Positions 7,707-15,330 of a stretch of DNA of 21,955 bases are shown piece by piece. The stretch lies in contig DASZTL010000063.1 in assembly GCA_035548055.1 (NCBI GenBank), positions 1-21,955 on the forward strand. Direction: 5' to 3'. Each line of letters opens with the position of its first letter. The first letter of the stretch is position 1. The notes beneath the pieces were generated by a model. It ran no database searches and was not told the origin of the DNA. It saw only the letters and a program-made list of their open reading frames with translations. The DNA comes from DASZTV01 sp035548055 (GTDB taxonomy: Bacteria > Actinomycetota > Actinomycetes > JAFAQI01). The translations under genes were made by a program, and so were the position numbers.

Positions 7707-8248
7707 GTCGTGGGGTCCTCTCCCCGGTCGAGCGCTTCCCACGCGCTGTCGGCGGGATCACTGGCCGGCACCGGGCGCGGCGCCTCGTACTTGCGCCCCA
7801 TGGCTGCCCATCGGCCGCCACGCACCGCAACCGCCAGGCCGGCAACCACCGCGATGAGACCGCCGACTGCAGCGACGATCCACCAGCCGTTGGCGGTCCC
7901 GTGTGCCGGTACGCCGAGCCCGCCGATCTCATGCGAGGTCAGCGCCGAGGAGACCGACGAACGGCCGGCGATAGACACGCCTAGCGCGATCCCGGCGACG
8001 ACCACGACCACCACGCCGACCGCGCGGCGCAGCCTGCCCTTCGCGGCTATCACCGCCGCGACAAGCGCGAGCAGCGCGATGCCCAGGGCCGGCAACGACG
8101 GCTCGACAGCGTGCCCCGTCACGGAGATGGGCGAGGCCGGTGCGCCCGGAACGTTGACCGTCGCCGTCGACCACACCCGTCCGCTCGCGACCAGCACCAA
8201 GACACCGCCGAGCAGCAGCGCGCCGAGCGCGGTCATGAGGCTGCGCAT
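7703..8248 (-). CDS. Trp biosynthesis-associated membrane protein (TrpM-like)
   Basis: This 181-residue membrane protein lies between trpE and trpC, as the Trp_oprn_chp family does in many actinobacteria. It has an N-terminal TM segment (about 4-22), a polar extracytoplasmic loop, TM segments at about 52-70 and 77-96, a second loop with SALTSHEIGG, a last TM segment at about 121-142, and an acidic cytoplasmic tail. No catalytic motif is visible. The family role is not established; the conserved position suggests a part in tryptophan synthesis, transport or regulation. The ATG lies 6 nt after trpE and the TGA overlaps the ATG proposed for trpC. Confidence 0.85.
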   Translation of the reverse strand: MRSLMTALGALLLGGVLVLVASGRVWSTATVNVPGAPASPISVTGHAVEPSLPALGIALLALVAAVIAAKGRLRRAVGVVVVVVAGIALGVSIAGRSSVSSALTSHEIGGLGVPAHGTANGWWIVAAVGGLIAVVAGLAVAVRGGRWAAMGRKYEAPRPVPASDPADSAWEALDRGEDPTT

Positions 8249-8254
8249 CCGGCC

Positions 8255-9778
8255 CTAGCCTTCAGCCGGACGCAGCGCCTCCGCCGAAGCGAGCGCGGCC
8301 AGCACGGCGGCTGCCTTGTTTCGTGACTCGGTGTCCTCCAAGGAGGGATCGGAGTCGGCCACGATCCCAGCACCGGCTTGCACGTACGCGTGCCCGTCGC
8401 GCATCACGACGGTGCGGATCGCGACTGCGGTGTCGAGATCCCCGGCGACATCGACGTAGCCGACGACTCCGCCGTACAGGCCGCGGCGGGTCGGCTCGAG
8501 CGCCTCGATGACCTCCATCGCGCGAACCTTGGGCGCACCGGACAACGTCCCGGCGGGGAAGCACGCGCACAGCACGTCGAGCGAGCTGACGCTCGGCGCA
8601 ACCTCGCACACCACGGTCGAGACGAGATGCATCACGTGGGAGAACCGCTCGACCGTCATGAGATCGACGACCTCGACGGACCCCGCCGTCGCGATACGGC
8701 CGAGATCGTTGCGACCGAGGTCGACGAGCATCACGTGCTCGGCCCGTTCCTTGGGGTCGGACAGCAGCTCCGCGGCGAGGGCGGTGTCCGCTTCCGGGGT
8801 CGCGCCGCGTGGACGCGTGCCGGCGATCGGGTGCATCAGTGCCCGGGTGCCCTCGACCTTGACCAGCGCTTCCGGCGACGAGCCGACCACGTCGAGGTCG
8901 CCGAACCGCAGCAGATACATGTACGGCGACGGGTTCGAGGTCCGCAGTGCCCGGTAGACGTCGAGCGGGTCCGCGTTCGTCTTGGTCTCGAACCGCTGTG
9001 AGACCACGATCTGGAAACAGTCGCCGGCGCGGATGTGCTCCTTCGCCGCCTCCACCGCCGCCATGTAGTCATCCCGCGTCGACCGCTCCTCGTACGGCGG
9101 CACGGTGCCCCGCGCGAGGGTCGCCACCGACGACTCGCTCGGTTTGGAAAGGTCCGCAACCATCGAGTCCAGCCGGGCCACGGCGTCGTCGTACGCCGCC
9201 CCGGGGTCGGCGTCCGCCCCCGGGGTCAGCCCGTGGATGACGTTCGCGACGAGCAGGATCGATCCGTCGCGATGGTCGAGAACGGCCACGTCGGTCGCGA
9301 GCAGGAAATGCAGCTCCGGCATCGCGATGTCATCCTCGGCGATGACCGGAAGCCGCTCCATCCGACGAACCGCGTCGTAGCCGAGGTAGCCGACCAGTCC
9401 GCACGTCAGGGGCGGGAGCTCCGGGTCGCGCGCCGTATGCAGCCGAGCCGCGGCGTCGTGCAACGCCGCGAGGGGATCCTCCGGATGATCGTCGGGACCG
9501 ATGCCGGTCCACACTGCTTTGCCGTCGCGCTCGGACAACGTGGCCGCCGAGCGCACTCCGACGAACGAGTACCTGGCCCACATGCCCCCGTGCTCGGCTG
9601 ACTCGAGCAGGAACGTTCCCGGGCGCCCGCCGGCCAGCTTCCGGTAGGCGCTGATCGGCGTTTCGGCGTCGGCGAGCACACGTCGTACGACGGGGACCAC
9701 CCGGTCACGGCCGAACGCCTCGAGGAAGCTCTCACGGTCCGGACGGTCGATGCCGTCCGGCGCCCCCGAGCCGCTCAT
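8255..9778 (-). CDS. trpE: Anthranilate synthase component I
   Basis: TrpE uses chorismate and ammonia (from TrpG glutaminase, not in this window) to form anthranilate. It has 507 residues, normal for the family. The allosteric tryptophan-binding motif LLES is at residues 57-60, which indicates feedback inhibition. The chorismate-binding domain shows GDCFQIVVSQRF, PSPYMYLL, SSPEALVKV, PIAGTRPRG, LVDLGRNDLGR, CACFPAGTLSGAPKVRAMEVI and AGAGIVADSDP. The ATG overlaps the hisI stop, so a separate trp leader or attenuator directly before trpE is excluded. The gene for the trpM-like protein begins 6 nt after the stop. Confidence 0.97.
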   Translation of the reverse strand: MSGSGAPDGIDRPDRESFLEAFGRDRVVPVVRRVLADAETPISAYRKLAGGRPGTFLLESAEHGGMWARYSFVGVRSAATLSERDGKAVWTGIGPDDHPEDPLAALHDAAARLHTARDPELPPLTCGLVGYLGYDAVRRMERLPVIAEDDIAMPELHFLLATDVAVLDHRDGSILLVANVIHGLTPGADADPGAAYDDAVARLDSMVADLSKPSESSVATLARGTVPPYEERSTRDDYMAAVEAAKEHIRAGDCFQIVVSQRFETKTNADPLDVYRALRTSNPSPYMYLLRFGDLDVVGSSPEALVKVEGTRALMHPIAGTRPRGATPEADTALAAELLSDPKERAEHVMLVDLGRNDLGRIATAGSVEVVDLMTVERFSHVMHLVSTVVCEVAPSVSSLDVLCACFPAGTLSGAPKVRAMEVIEALEPTRRGLYGGVVGYVDVAGDLDTAVAIRTVVMRDGHAYVQAGAGIVADSDPSLEDTESRNKAAAVLAALASAEALRPAEG

Positions 9779-10164
9779 GTCGGAGGTTCGCCGACGACAG
9801 CGTCGAGCACGTCGGCGTCGAAGCAGCGGCGATCACCGGTGTGACAGGCGGCACCCACTTGGTCGACCGACACCAGCACGGTGTCGGCGTCGCAGTCGAG
9901 TGCCACCGACTTCACCCACTGCTGGTGGCCGGACGTGTCGCCCTTTACCCAGTACTCCTGGCGGCTGCGGCTCCAGTAGGTGCAGCGGCCGGTGGTCAGG
10001 GTGCGGTGCAACGCCTCGTCGTCCATCCAGCCCACCATCAGCACCTCGCCGGTGTCCCACTGCTGGGCCACCGCGGCGATCAGCCCGTGGTCGTCGCGCT
10101 TCAAGCGCGCGGCGATCTCGGGGTCGAGCGAGGACGGACGGACTGGACCGGACATGGGATCCAT
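9775..10164 (-). CDS. hisI: Phosphoribosyl-AMP cyclohydrolase
   Basis: This metal-dependent hydrolase opens the adenine ring of phosphoribosyl-AMP in histidine synthesis. It has 129 residues and only the cyclohydrolase domain; the HisE pyrophosphohydrolase domain is not fused. Metal ligands are visible: Asp90-Cys91-Asp92-x-Asp94 and Cys107/Cys114 in CHTGDRRCF. VLMVGWMDDEAL and YWSRSRQEYWVKG are family blocks. ATG at 10164 gives MDPMSG; an alternative ATG at 10155 has a better-placed GGA and would be 3 residues shorter. The TGA overlaps the trpE ATG, so the histidine and tryptophan genes are physically joined here. Confidence 0.95.
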   Translation of the reverse strand: MDPMSGPVRPSSLDPEIAARLKRDDHGLIAAVAQQWDTGEVLMVGWMDDEALHRTLTTGRCTYWSRSRQEYWVKGDTSGHQQWVKSVALDCDADTVLVSVDQVGAACHTGDRRCFDADVLDAVVGEPPT

Positions 10165-10218
10165 TGTGCCGGGTGCGTTCCACTCAGTTTCCCCCGCTCA
10201 TAGCAATGGGCCATCGCT
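10165..10218 (-). other. hisF-hisI intergenic gap without recognisable signal
   Basis: This 54-bp gap is one of only two gaps longer than 40 bp inside the his-trp-lgt-VIT run. I see no inverted repeat, U-tract or paired -35/-10 hexamers. A weak TATGAG hexamer is present but has no partner. It is most likely plain spacer within the operon. Confidence 0.5.
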
Positions 10219-10992
10219 TCAGGAGCGGATCTCGTAGCCGGCCGCATCGAGGGCGGTCTTGACCTGACCGATCCGCAGGGTGCCGAAGTGGAAGACGCTC
10301 GCAGCGAGTACGGCGTCCGCACCCGCTTCGACGGCGGGCGCGAAGTCCTCGACCTGGCCGGCGCCGCCTGACGCGATCACCGGGACTGCGACGACGTCGC
10401 GCACGGCCTCGATCATCTCGACGTCGAAGCCCGCCGTCGTGCCGTCACGGTCCATCGAGTTGAGCAGGATCTCCCCCACTCCCAGCTGCTCGCCGCGAGT
10501 GGCCCACTCGACGGCATCGATCCCGGTCCCCTCCCGACCGCCGTGCGTCGTGACCTCGTAGCCGCTCGCGGTGACGGTCGACCCGGACACCCGCCGCGCG
10601 TCGACCGACAGCACGAGCACCTGGCTCCCGAACCGCTGCGAGATCTCACGCAGCAGCTCGGGGCGCGCAATGCCCGCGGTGTTCACCCCGACCTTGTCCG
10701 CGCCCGCCCGCAGCAGCCGGTCCACGTCATCTACCGACCGCACGCCCCCGCCGACGGTCAGCGGGATGAACACCTGCTCGGCAGTGCGGCGGACCACGTC
10801 GTACGTCGTCTCACGGTTGCCACTCGAAGCAGTGATGTCGAGAAAGACGAGCTCGTCGGCGCCTTCCTTGTCGTACGTCGCCGCCAGCTCAACCGGATCG
10901 CCGGCGTCGCGCAGCTCACGGAAGTTGATGCCCTTGACCACCCGGCCGGCATCGACGTCCAGGCAAGGGATGACGCGAACGGCCACTGACAT
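10219..10992 (-). CDS. hisF: Imidazole glycerol phosphate synthase, cyclase subunit
   Basis: This synthase subunit combines ammonia from HisH with PRFAR to give imidazole glycerol phosphate plus AICAR. It has 257 residues in the (beta/alpha)8 fold. The catalytic Asp12 is in RVIPCLDVDAGRVVKG and Asp130 is in VLSVDARR. LTVGGGVRS, NTAGI and VIASGGAG are the phosphate-binding loops. ATG at 10992 is chosen because it gives the canonical MSVAVRVIPCLD start and shares a base with the priA stop (TGATG). The open frame continues upstream only because it is not interrupted there. A 54-bp gap to hisI follows, in which I see no terminator or clear promoter. Confidence 0.96.
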   Translation of the reverse strand: MSVAVRVIPCLDVDAGRVVKGINFRELRDAGDPVELAATYDKEGADELVFLDITASSGNRETTYDVVRRTAEQVFIPLTVGGGVRSVDDVDRLLRAGADKVGVNTAGIARPELLREISQRFGSQVLVLSVDARRVSGSTVTASGYEVTTHGGREGTGIDAVEWATRGEQLGVGEILLNSMDRDGTTAGFDVEMIEAVRDVVAVPVIASGGAGQVEDFAPAVEAGADAVLAASVFHFGTLRIGQVKTALDAAGYEIRS

Positions 10993-11720
10993 CAGCGCAC
11001 CGCAGCCAACGCCTCGGGCAGCGTGAACGCGCCCGCGTACAGCGCCTTGCCGACGATCGCGCCCTCCACGCCCACGCCGACCAGCCCAGCGATCGCTTGG
11101 AGGTCGTCGAGGCTGCTCACCCCGCCGCTGGCGATGACCGGCCGGTCCGTCGCAGCGCAGACGTCGCGCAACAGGTCGAGGTTGGGGCCCGTCAGGGTGC
11201 CGTCGCGACGCACGTCGGTGACGACGTAGCGGGCACAACCGTCGTCGTCGAGGCGCTTGAGGACATCGAACAGCTCGCCGCCGTCCTGCGTCCAGCCACG
11301 CGCCGACAGCGTCGTGCCCCGCACGTCGAGGCCCACCGCGATCCGGTCGCCGTGCCTCGCGATCGCCGAGCGCACCCAATCGGGCTGCTCGAGTGCGGCC
11401 GTGCCGATGTTGACGCGCGCGCACCCGGTCGCGAGGGCGGCCTCGAGCGACGCGTCGTCGCGGATGCCACCCGACAGCTCCACCGCGACGTCGAGCCGCC
11501 CGACGACCTCCGCGATCAGGTCGCGGTTCGACCCGCGGCCGAACGCGGCGTCGAGGTCGACGAGATGCACCCATTCCGCGCCGCCCTCCTGCCAGGCGAG
11601 CGCGGCGTCGAGCGGAGCGCCGTACGACGTCTCCGACCCGGCCTCGCCCTGCACGAGCCGGACCGCCTGACCGTCCGCGACGTCTACAGCAGGCAACAGG
11701 ACAAGTCGTCGGTCGGTCAC
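10992..11720 (-). CDS. priA: Bifunctional HisA/TrpF isomerase (PriA)
   Basis: This (beta/alpha)8 isomerase acts on ProFAR in histidine synthesis and, in actinobacteria, also on phosphoribosyl anthranilate in tryptophan synthesis. It has 242 residues. The N-terminal catalytic Asp is Asp13 in LLPAVDVADG, and the second is Asp169 in YVVTDVRRDGTL. The Arg141-Gly-Trp143 segment corresponds to the Arg143/Trp145 pair that Mycobacterium tuberculosis PriA uses to switch between substrates. Other matching blocks are VELSGGIRDD, VNIGTAAL and VIASGGVSSLDDL. No trpF gene is present among the trp genes, which agrees with dual function. The GTG start overlaps the hisH stop (GTGA), and the stop shares one base with the hisF start. 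Confidence 0.93.
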   Translation of the reverse strand: MTDRRLVLLPAVDVADGQAVRLVQGEAGSETSYGAPLDAALAWQEGGAEWVHLVDLDAAFGRGSNRDLIAEVVGRLDVAVELSGGIRDDASLEAALATGCARVNIGTAALEQPDWVRSAIARHGDRIAVGLDVRGTTLSARGWTQDGGELFDVLKRLDDDGCARYVVTDVRRDGTLTGPNLDLLRDVCAATDRPVIASGGVSSLDDLQAIAGLVGVGVEGAIVGKALYAGAFTLPEALAAVR

Positions 11721-12328
11721 AGCGTCTTCAACCAGTTCTCGAGGAGGGTCAGGCCGGCGTCACCGGACTTCTCGGGGTGAAACTGCGTAGCCGACAGCAC
11801 ACCGGCCTCGACAGCAGCGACAAACGGTTCGCCATGAACGGTGACGGTCTCGCCTGCCGACCCACCGGGTCGCACCCCGTAGGAGTGCACGAAGTAGAAG
11901 CGCGCGCCGGCCACGCCCGCGAACAACATCGAATCCGCGGCGGGCTCGACCGTGTTCCACCCCATGTGCGGGAGGATCGGGGCGTCGATGCGGGTCACCT
12001 CGCCCGGCAGCACGCCGATCCCGTCGGTGCGGATGCCGTGCTCCTCGCCCGCGTCGTACAGCACCTGCATGCCGACGCAGATTCCGAGCACCGGACGGGC
12101 GGCTTTGAGCCGATCGCGCACAAGCGAGTCGGCGCTGACACGGCGAACGCCTGACATGCAGGCCGCGAAGGCGCCGACACCCGGAAGTACGACGCCCGCG
12201 GCGTCGTACGCCACTGACCCGTCGCTGCTCACCGTGACGTCGGCACCCACCCTCGCGAGGGCCCGCTCAGCCGAGCGCAGGTTGCCCGAGCCGTGGTCGA
12301 CCACGACCACGGAAGGTTTGGCGGACAT
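11717..12328 (-). CDS. hisH: Imidazole glycerol phosphate synthase, glutamine amidotransferase subunit
   Basis: HisH hydrolyses glutamine and channels the ammonia into HisF, which makes imidazole glycerol phosphate and AICAR. It is a 203-residue class I amidotransferase. The nucleophile Cys84 lies in LGICVGMQ, and the catalytic His184 and Glu186 are in QFHPEKS. The N-terminal DHGSGNLRSAERAL and LPGVGAF blocks are typical. ATG at 12328 lies 3 nt after the hisB stop, and the TGA overlaps the GTG of priA. The partner HisF is encoded one gene further on. Confidence 0.96.
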   Translation of the reverse strand: MSAKPSVVVVDHGSGNLRSAERALARVGADVTVSSDGSVAYDAAGVVLPGVGAFAACMSGVRRVSADSLVRDRLKAARPVLGICVGMQVLYDAGEEHGIRTDGIGVLPGEVTRIDAPILPHMGWNTVEPAADSMLFAGVAGARFYFVHSYGVRPGGSAGETVTVHGEPFVAAVEAGVLSATQFHPEKSGDAGLTLLENWLKTL

Positions 12329-12331
12329 CAG

Positions 12332-12919
12332 CTAGAGGACACCCTTGGTCGACGGCACACCCACCGACCGCGGGTCGAGCGACATCGCGTCACGCAGGGC
12401 ACGCGCGACGGCCTTGAACTGAGCCTCGACGATGTGATGCGCGTTGCGGCCGCCGAGCACGCGGACGTGCAGGCAGATCTGGGCGCTCGACACGAGCGAC
12501 TCCCAGATGTGCCGGGTCAACGTCGTGTCGTAGGTGCCGATCAGCTCGACCAGCTGCGGCTCGTCGTGCACCAGGTACGGGCGGCCCGACAGGTCGACAA
12601 CGGCGTGCGCCAGCGCCTCGTCCAGTGGCACGTAGGCGTCGGCGAAGCGACGCACTCCCACCTTGTCCCCGAGCGCCTCGCGCAAGGCCTGGCCGAGCGC
12701 GATGGCGGTGTCCTCGACTGTGTGGTGCGCGTCGACGTCGAGATCGCCGACCGTCTTCACCGTCAGGTCGATGCCACCGTGCTTCGCGAGCTGGGCCAGC
12801 ATGTGGTCGTAGAAGGGCACGCCCGTGGAGATGTCGGACATGCCGGTCCCGTCGATGTCGAGCGACACCGAGACCTGCGACTCCTTCGTGGAACGCTCGA
12901 CCTTCGCGGTTCTGGACAC
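12332..12919 (-). CDS. hisB: Imidazoleglycerol-phosphate dehydratase
   Basis: This enzyme dehydrates imidazole glycerol phosphate to imidazole acetol phosphate. It is the stand-alone dehydratase, without a fused histidinol phosphatase domain. It has 195 residues, as usual for actinobacterial HisB. Duplicated metal-binding motifs are present: HHTVEDTAIALGQAL in the first half and HHIVEAQFKAVARAL in the second, plus FYDHMLAQLAKHGG. GTG at 12919 gives the usual N-terminus SRTAKVERSTKES. The same frame also has a GTG at 12958 directly after the hisC stop, which would add 13 residues without homology to what I expect; neither site has a clear Shine-Dalgarno. It is followed 3 nt later by hisH. Confidence 0.95.
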   Translation of the reverse strand: MSRTAKVERSTKESQVSVSLDIDGTGMSDISTGVPFYDHMLAQLAKHGGIDLTVKTVGDLDVDAHHTVEDTAIALGQALREALGDKVGVRRFADAYVPLDEALAHAVVDLSGRPYLVHDEPQLVELIGTYDTTLTRHIWESLVSSAQICLHVRVLGGRNAHHIVEAQFKAVARALRDAMSLDPRSVGVPSTKGVL

Positions 12920-12958
12920 GCAACCAGTATCGCGGACGCGGCGCTCGGTGGCCTGCAC

Positions 12959-14050
12959 TTATCGCGTGCCGCTGGCGACGACGCGGTCGAGGGCGTCGAG
13001 GAATGCTTCGCACTCCTGCGTCGTGCCGACCGACACCCGCAGCCACCCCGGCAGCCCGACGTCGCGGATCAGGATCCCGTGATCCAACAAGCCCTGCCAG
13101 ACCGCCTTCTCGTCGGCAAGACCGCCGAACAGGACGAAGTTGGCGTCGGAGTCGACGACGTCGTAGCCCCGCGCGCGAAGTGAGGTGACCAGCGAGTCGC
13201 GGTCAGCCCGCAGCGTGGCAACCTGCGCCAACGTCTCGTCGGCGTGACGCAGCGCGGCGAGCGCCGCCGCCTGCGTGAGCACGGACAGGTGGTAAGGCAG
13301 CCGCACCAGCATCAACGCCTCGACCACACGGGCCGACGCCGCGAGGTAGCCGAGCCGTGCCCCCGCGAACCCGAACGCCTTCGACATGGTCCGCGTGATG
13401 ACCAGCCGCGGATGATCGGCCAGCAAGGGAAGCAGCGACGGCTGGTGGGAGAACTCGGCGTACGCCTCGTCGACCACGACCATGCCAGGCGCGACCCCGA
13501 GGACGGCCTCGACAACAGCCGGATCCATCGCCGTGCCGGTCGGGTTGTTGGGCGAGCACAGGAAGACGATCGACGGCGTGTGCTTCTCGATCTCCGCAAC
13601 GGCGTAGCCGGGGTCGAGCGTGAAGTCGCCGGCGCGCTGGGAGCCGATCCAGCCGGTGCCGGTCGCGAGCGCGATCAGCTGGTGCATCGAGTACGACGGA
13701 ACGAACCCGAGTGCGGTTCGCCCCGCCCCGCCGAACGCCTGCAGCAGCTGCTGCAGCACCTCGTTGGACCCGTTTGCCGCCCAGACCTGGTCGAGCGCGA
13801 GCCCGTGACCGAGATAGCCGGCCAGAGCCGCTCGCAGCTCGATCGCGTCGCGATCCGGATAGCGGTTCATCGACCCGGCCGCACCCGCGACCGAGTCGCG
13901 AAGGTCATCAACCAACGCGGGCGGCGGCGGGTACGGGTTCTCGTTGGTGTTCAACCGCACCGCGACGTCGAGCTGCGGAGCGCCGTACGCCGTCAGCGCG
14001 CGCAGGTCGTCGCGTAGCGGGAGATCGCCCCACTGGTCAGCGGGACTCAT
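12959..14050 (-). CDS. hisC: Histidinol-phosphate aminotransferase
   Basis: This fold-type I PLP enzyme transfers the amino group of glutamate to imidazole acetol phosphate, giving histidinol phosphate. It has 363 residues, normal for the family. Visible features are the substrate-contact segment RLNTNENPYPPPP (about 32-44), the CSPNNPTG cofactor/substrate motif (about 165-172), Asp194 with Tyr197 in VVDEAYAEF, and the Schiff-base Lys224 in TMSKAFGFAGARLGY. The start ATG overlaps the hisD stop in an ATGA. HisC-like enzymes in actinobacteria can also act on aromatic amino acids, but the location supports histidine synthesis. Confidence 0.96.
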   Translation of the reverse strand: MSPADQWGDLPLRDDLRALTAYGAPQLDVAVRLNTNENPYPPPPALVDDLRDSVAGAAGSMNRYPDRDAIELRAALAGYLGHGLALDQVWAANGSNEVLQQLLQAFGGAGRTALGFVPSYSMHQLIALATGTGWIGSQRAGDFTLDPGYAVAEIEKHTPSIVFLCSPNNPTGTAMDPAVVEAVLGVAPGMVVVDEAYAEFSHQPSLLPLLADHPRLVITRTMSKAFGFAGARLGYLAASARVVEALMLVRLPYHLSVLTQAAALAALRHADETLAQVATLRADRDSLVTSLRARGYDVVDSDANFVLFGGLADEKAVWQGLLDHGILIRDVGLPGWLRVSVGTTQECEAFLDALDRVVASGTR

Positions 14051-15330
14051 CGGAGCCGGGTAGCCACGGCTTCGACGTGCGCGGCAAGGTCCTCGGCGCC
14101 GCCGAGTGCGGCGATGTGGTCACCCACCGCGGCAAGCGCGTCGCGGCTGTAGTCGATGACGTGGATGCCGCGCAGGAACGACTGCACCGACAGTCCCGAG
14201 GTGTGTCGCGCGGTGCCGCCTGTCGGCAGCACGTGGTTCGAGCCGGCGAGATAGTCGCCCAGCGAGACGGGTGACCACGGCCCGACGAAGATCGCGCCCG
14301 CGTTGCGCACCTTCGCCGCGACCTGGCTTGCGTCGCGGGTGATGACCTCGAGGTGCTCGGCACCCCACGTGTCGACGACCTTGAGGCCCTGCGCCAGGTC
14401 GTCGACCAGAACGTACGCCGACTGTCCGGCGAGTGCGGTCTCGACCCGTTCGCGGTGGCGCGTCTCACCGACCCGCTTCGCCAGAGCGACATCGACGGCG
14501 TCCAGCAGCTCTTCGCTCGGCGTGACGAGCAGACAAGCGGCGAGCTCGTCGTGCTCGGCCTGCGCCACGAGGTCCGCGGCGACGTAGTCCGCCTCGGCGC
14601 TGTCGTCGGCGAGGATCCCGATCTCGGTCGGTCCGGCCTCTGCGTCGATGCCGACAACGCCGCGCACGCACCGTTTGGCGGCCGCGACGTAGACGTTGCC
14701 CGGCCCGGTCACGAGGTCCACGGGGGCCACGCCCTCGACCCCGTAGGCGAACATTGCGATCGCCTGCGCCCCGCCGACCGCGTAGACCTCGTCCACCCCG
14801 AGCAGCGCGCAGGCGGCGAGCACGGCCGGGTTGGGCCGACCGCCGAACTCCTTCTTCGGCGGCGACGCGATGGCGAGCGACCGCACCCCGGCGATCTGCG
14901 CGGGTACGACGTTCATGACGACACTCGACGGGTACGCGACCAGCCCGCCAGGCACGTAGAGCCCGACGCGGCCGACCGGCACCCATCTCTCGGTGACGAC
15001 GGCACCGGGCGCCACATCGACGACCTCGTCAGCGCGCAGCTGCGCCCGGTGCACCCGGCGTGCCCGCTCGATCGCCTCTTCAAGGGCGGCACGAACCGCC
15101 GGGTCGAGGGTGTCCAGCGCCTCGGTCAGTGCCGCCGCAGGAACCCGCAGCTCGTCCAGACGAACCCCGTCGAACTTCTCGGTGAGCTCGACGACGGCAG
15201 CTCGGCCACGCTCACGAATCGCGTCGACGATCGGACGGACGGCGCCGACCGCGGCTTCGACGTCGAGCCGTGCCCGCGGCAGCTCGCGCGGGTCGCAGTC
15301 GCGGCCACGCAGATCGACCCGGGAGATCAC
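14047..15330 (-). CDS. hisD: Histidinol dehydrogenase
   Basis: HisD catalyses the last two steps of histidine synthesis: NAD-dependent oxidation of L-histidinol to histidinal and then to histidine. The 427-residue length matches the family. Zinc ligands can be placed at Gln257, His260, Asp359 and His418, and the catalytic pair at Glu325-His326 in WGAEHLEVIT. GPGNVYVAAAKR and GPTEIGILAD are also family blocks. The start is GTG at 15330, giving the usual N-terminus ISRVDLRG; the longer open frame upstream is the neighbouring gene out of frame. GTG overlaps the stop of the 4-TM membrane protein (GTGA), and the hisD stop overlaps hisC (ATGA). It is the first enzyme gene of the his-trp run, and no separate promoter space exists in front of it. 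Confidence 0.97.
   Translation of the reverse strand: MISRVDLRGRDCDPRELPRARLDVEAAVGAVRPIVDAIRERGRAAVVELTEKFDGVRLDELRVPAAALTEALDTLDPAVRAALEEAIERARRVHRAQLRADEVVDVAPGAVVTERWVPVGRVGLYVPGGLVAYPSSVVMNVVPAQIAGVRSLAIASPPKKEFGGRPNPAVLAACALLGVDEVYAVGGAQAIAMFAYGVEGVAPVDLVTGPGNVYVAAAKRCVRGVVGIDAEAGPTEIGILADDSAEADYVAADLVAQAEHDELAACLLVTPSEELLDAVDVALAKRVGETRHRERVETALAGQSAYVLVDDLAQGLKVVDTWGAEHLEVITRDASQVAAKVRNAGAIFVGPWSPVSLGDYLAGSNHVLPTGGTARHTSGLSVQSFLRGIHVIDYSRDALAAVGDHIAALGGAEDLAAHVEAVATRLR

Noticed and set aside
6876..8258. Plus-strand open frame of 460 codons opposite trpC and the trpM-like gene
   Set aside because: It lies antisense to a well-supported gene pair, lacks any recognisable motif, and its second half is Thr/Pro/Ala-rich shadow sequence.
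10219..11574. A possible HisA-HisF fusion suggested by one long open frame of 451 codons
   Set aside because: The upstream part is out of frame with priA and has no homology; priA is intact in its own frame, and hisF has its own ATG at 10992.
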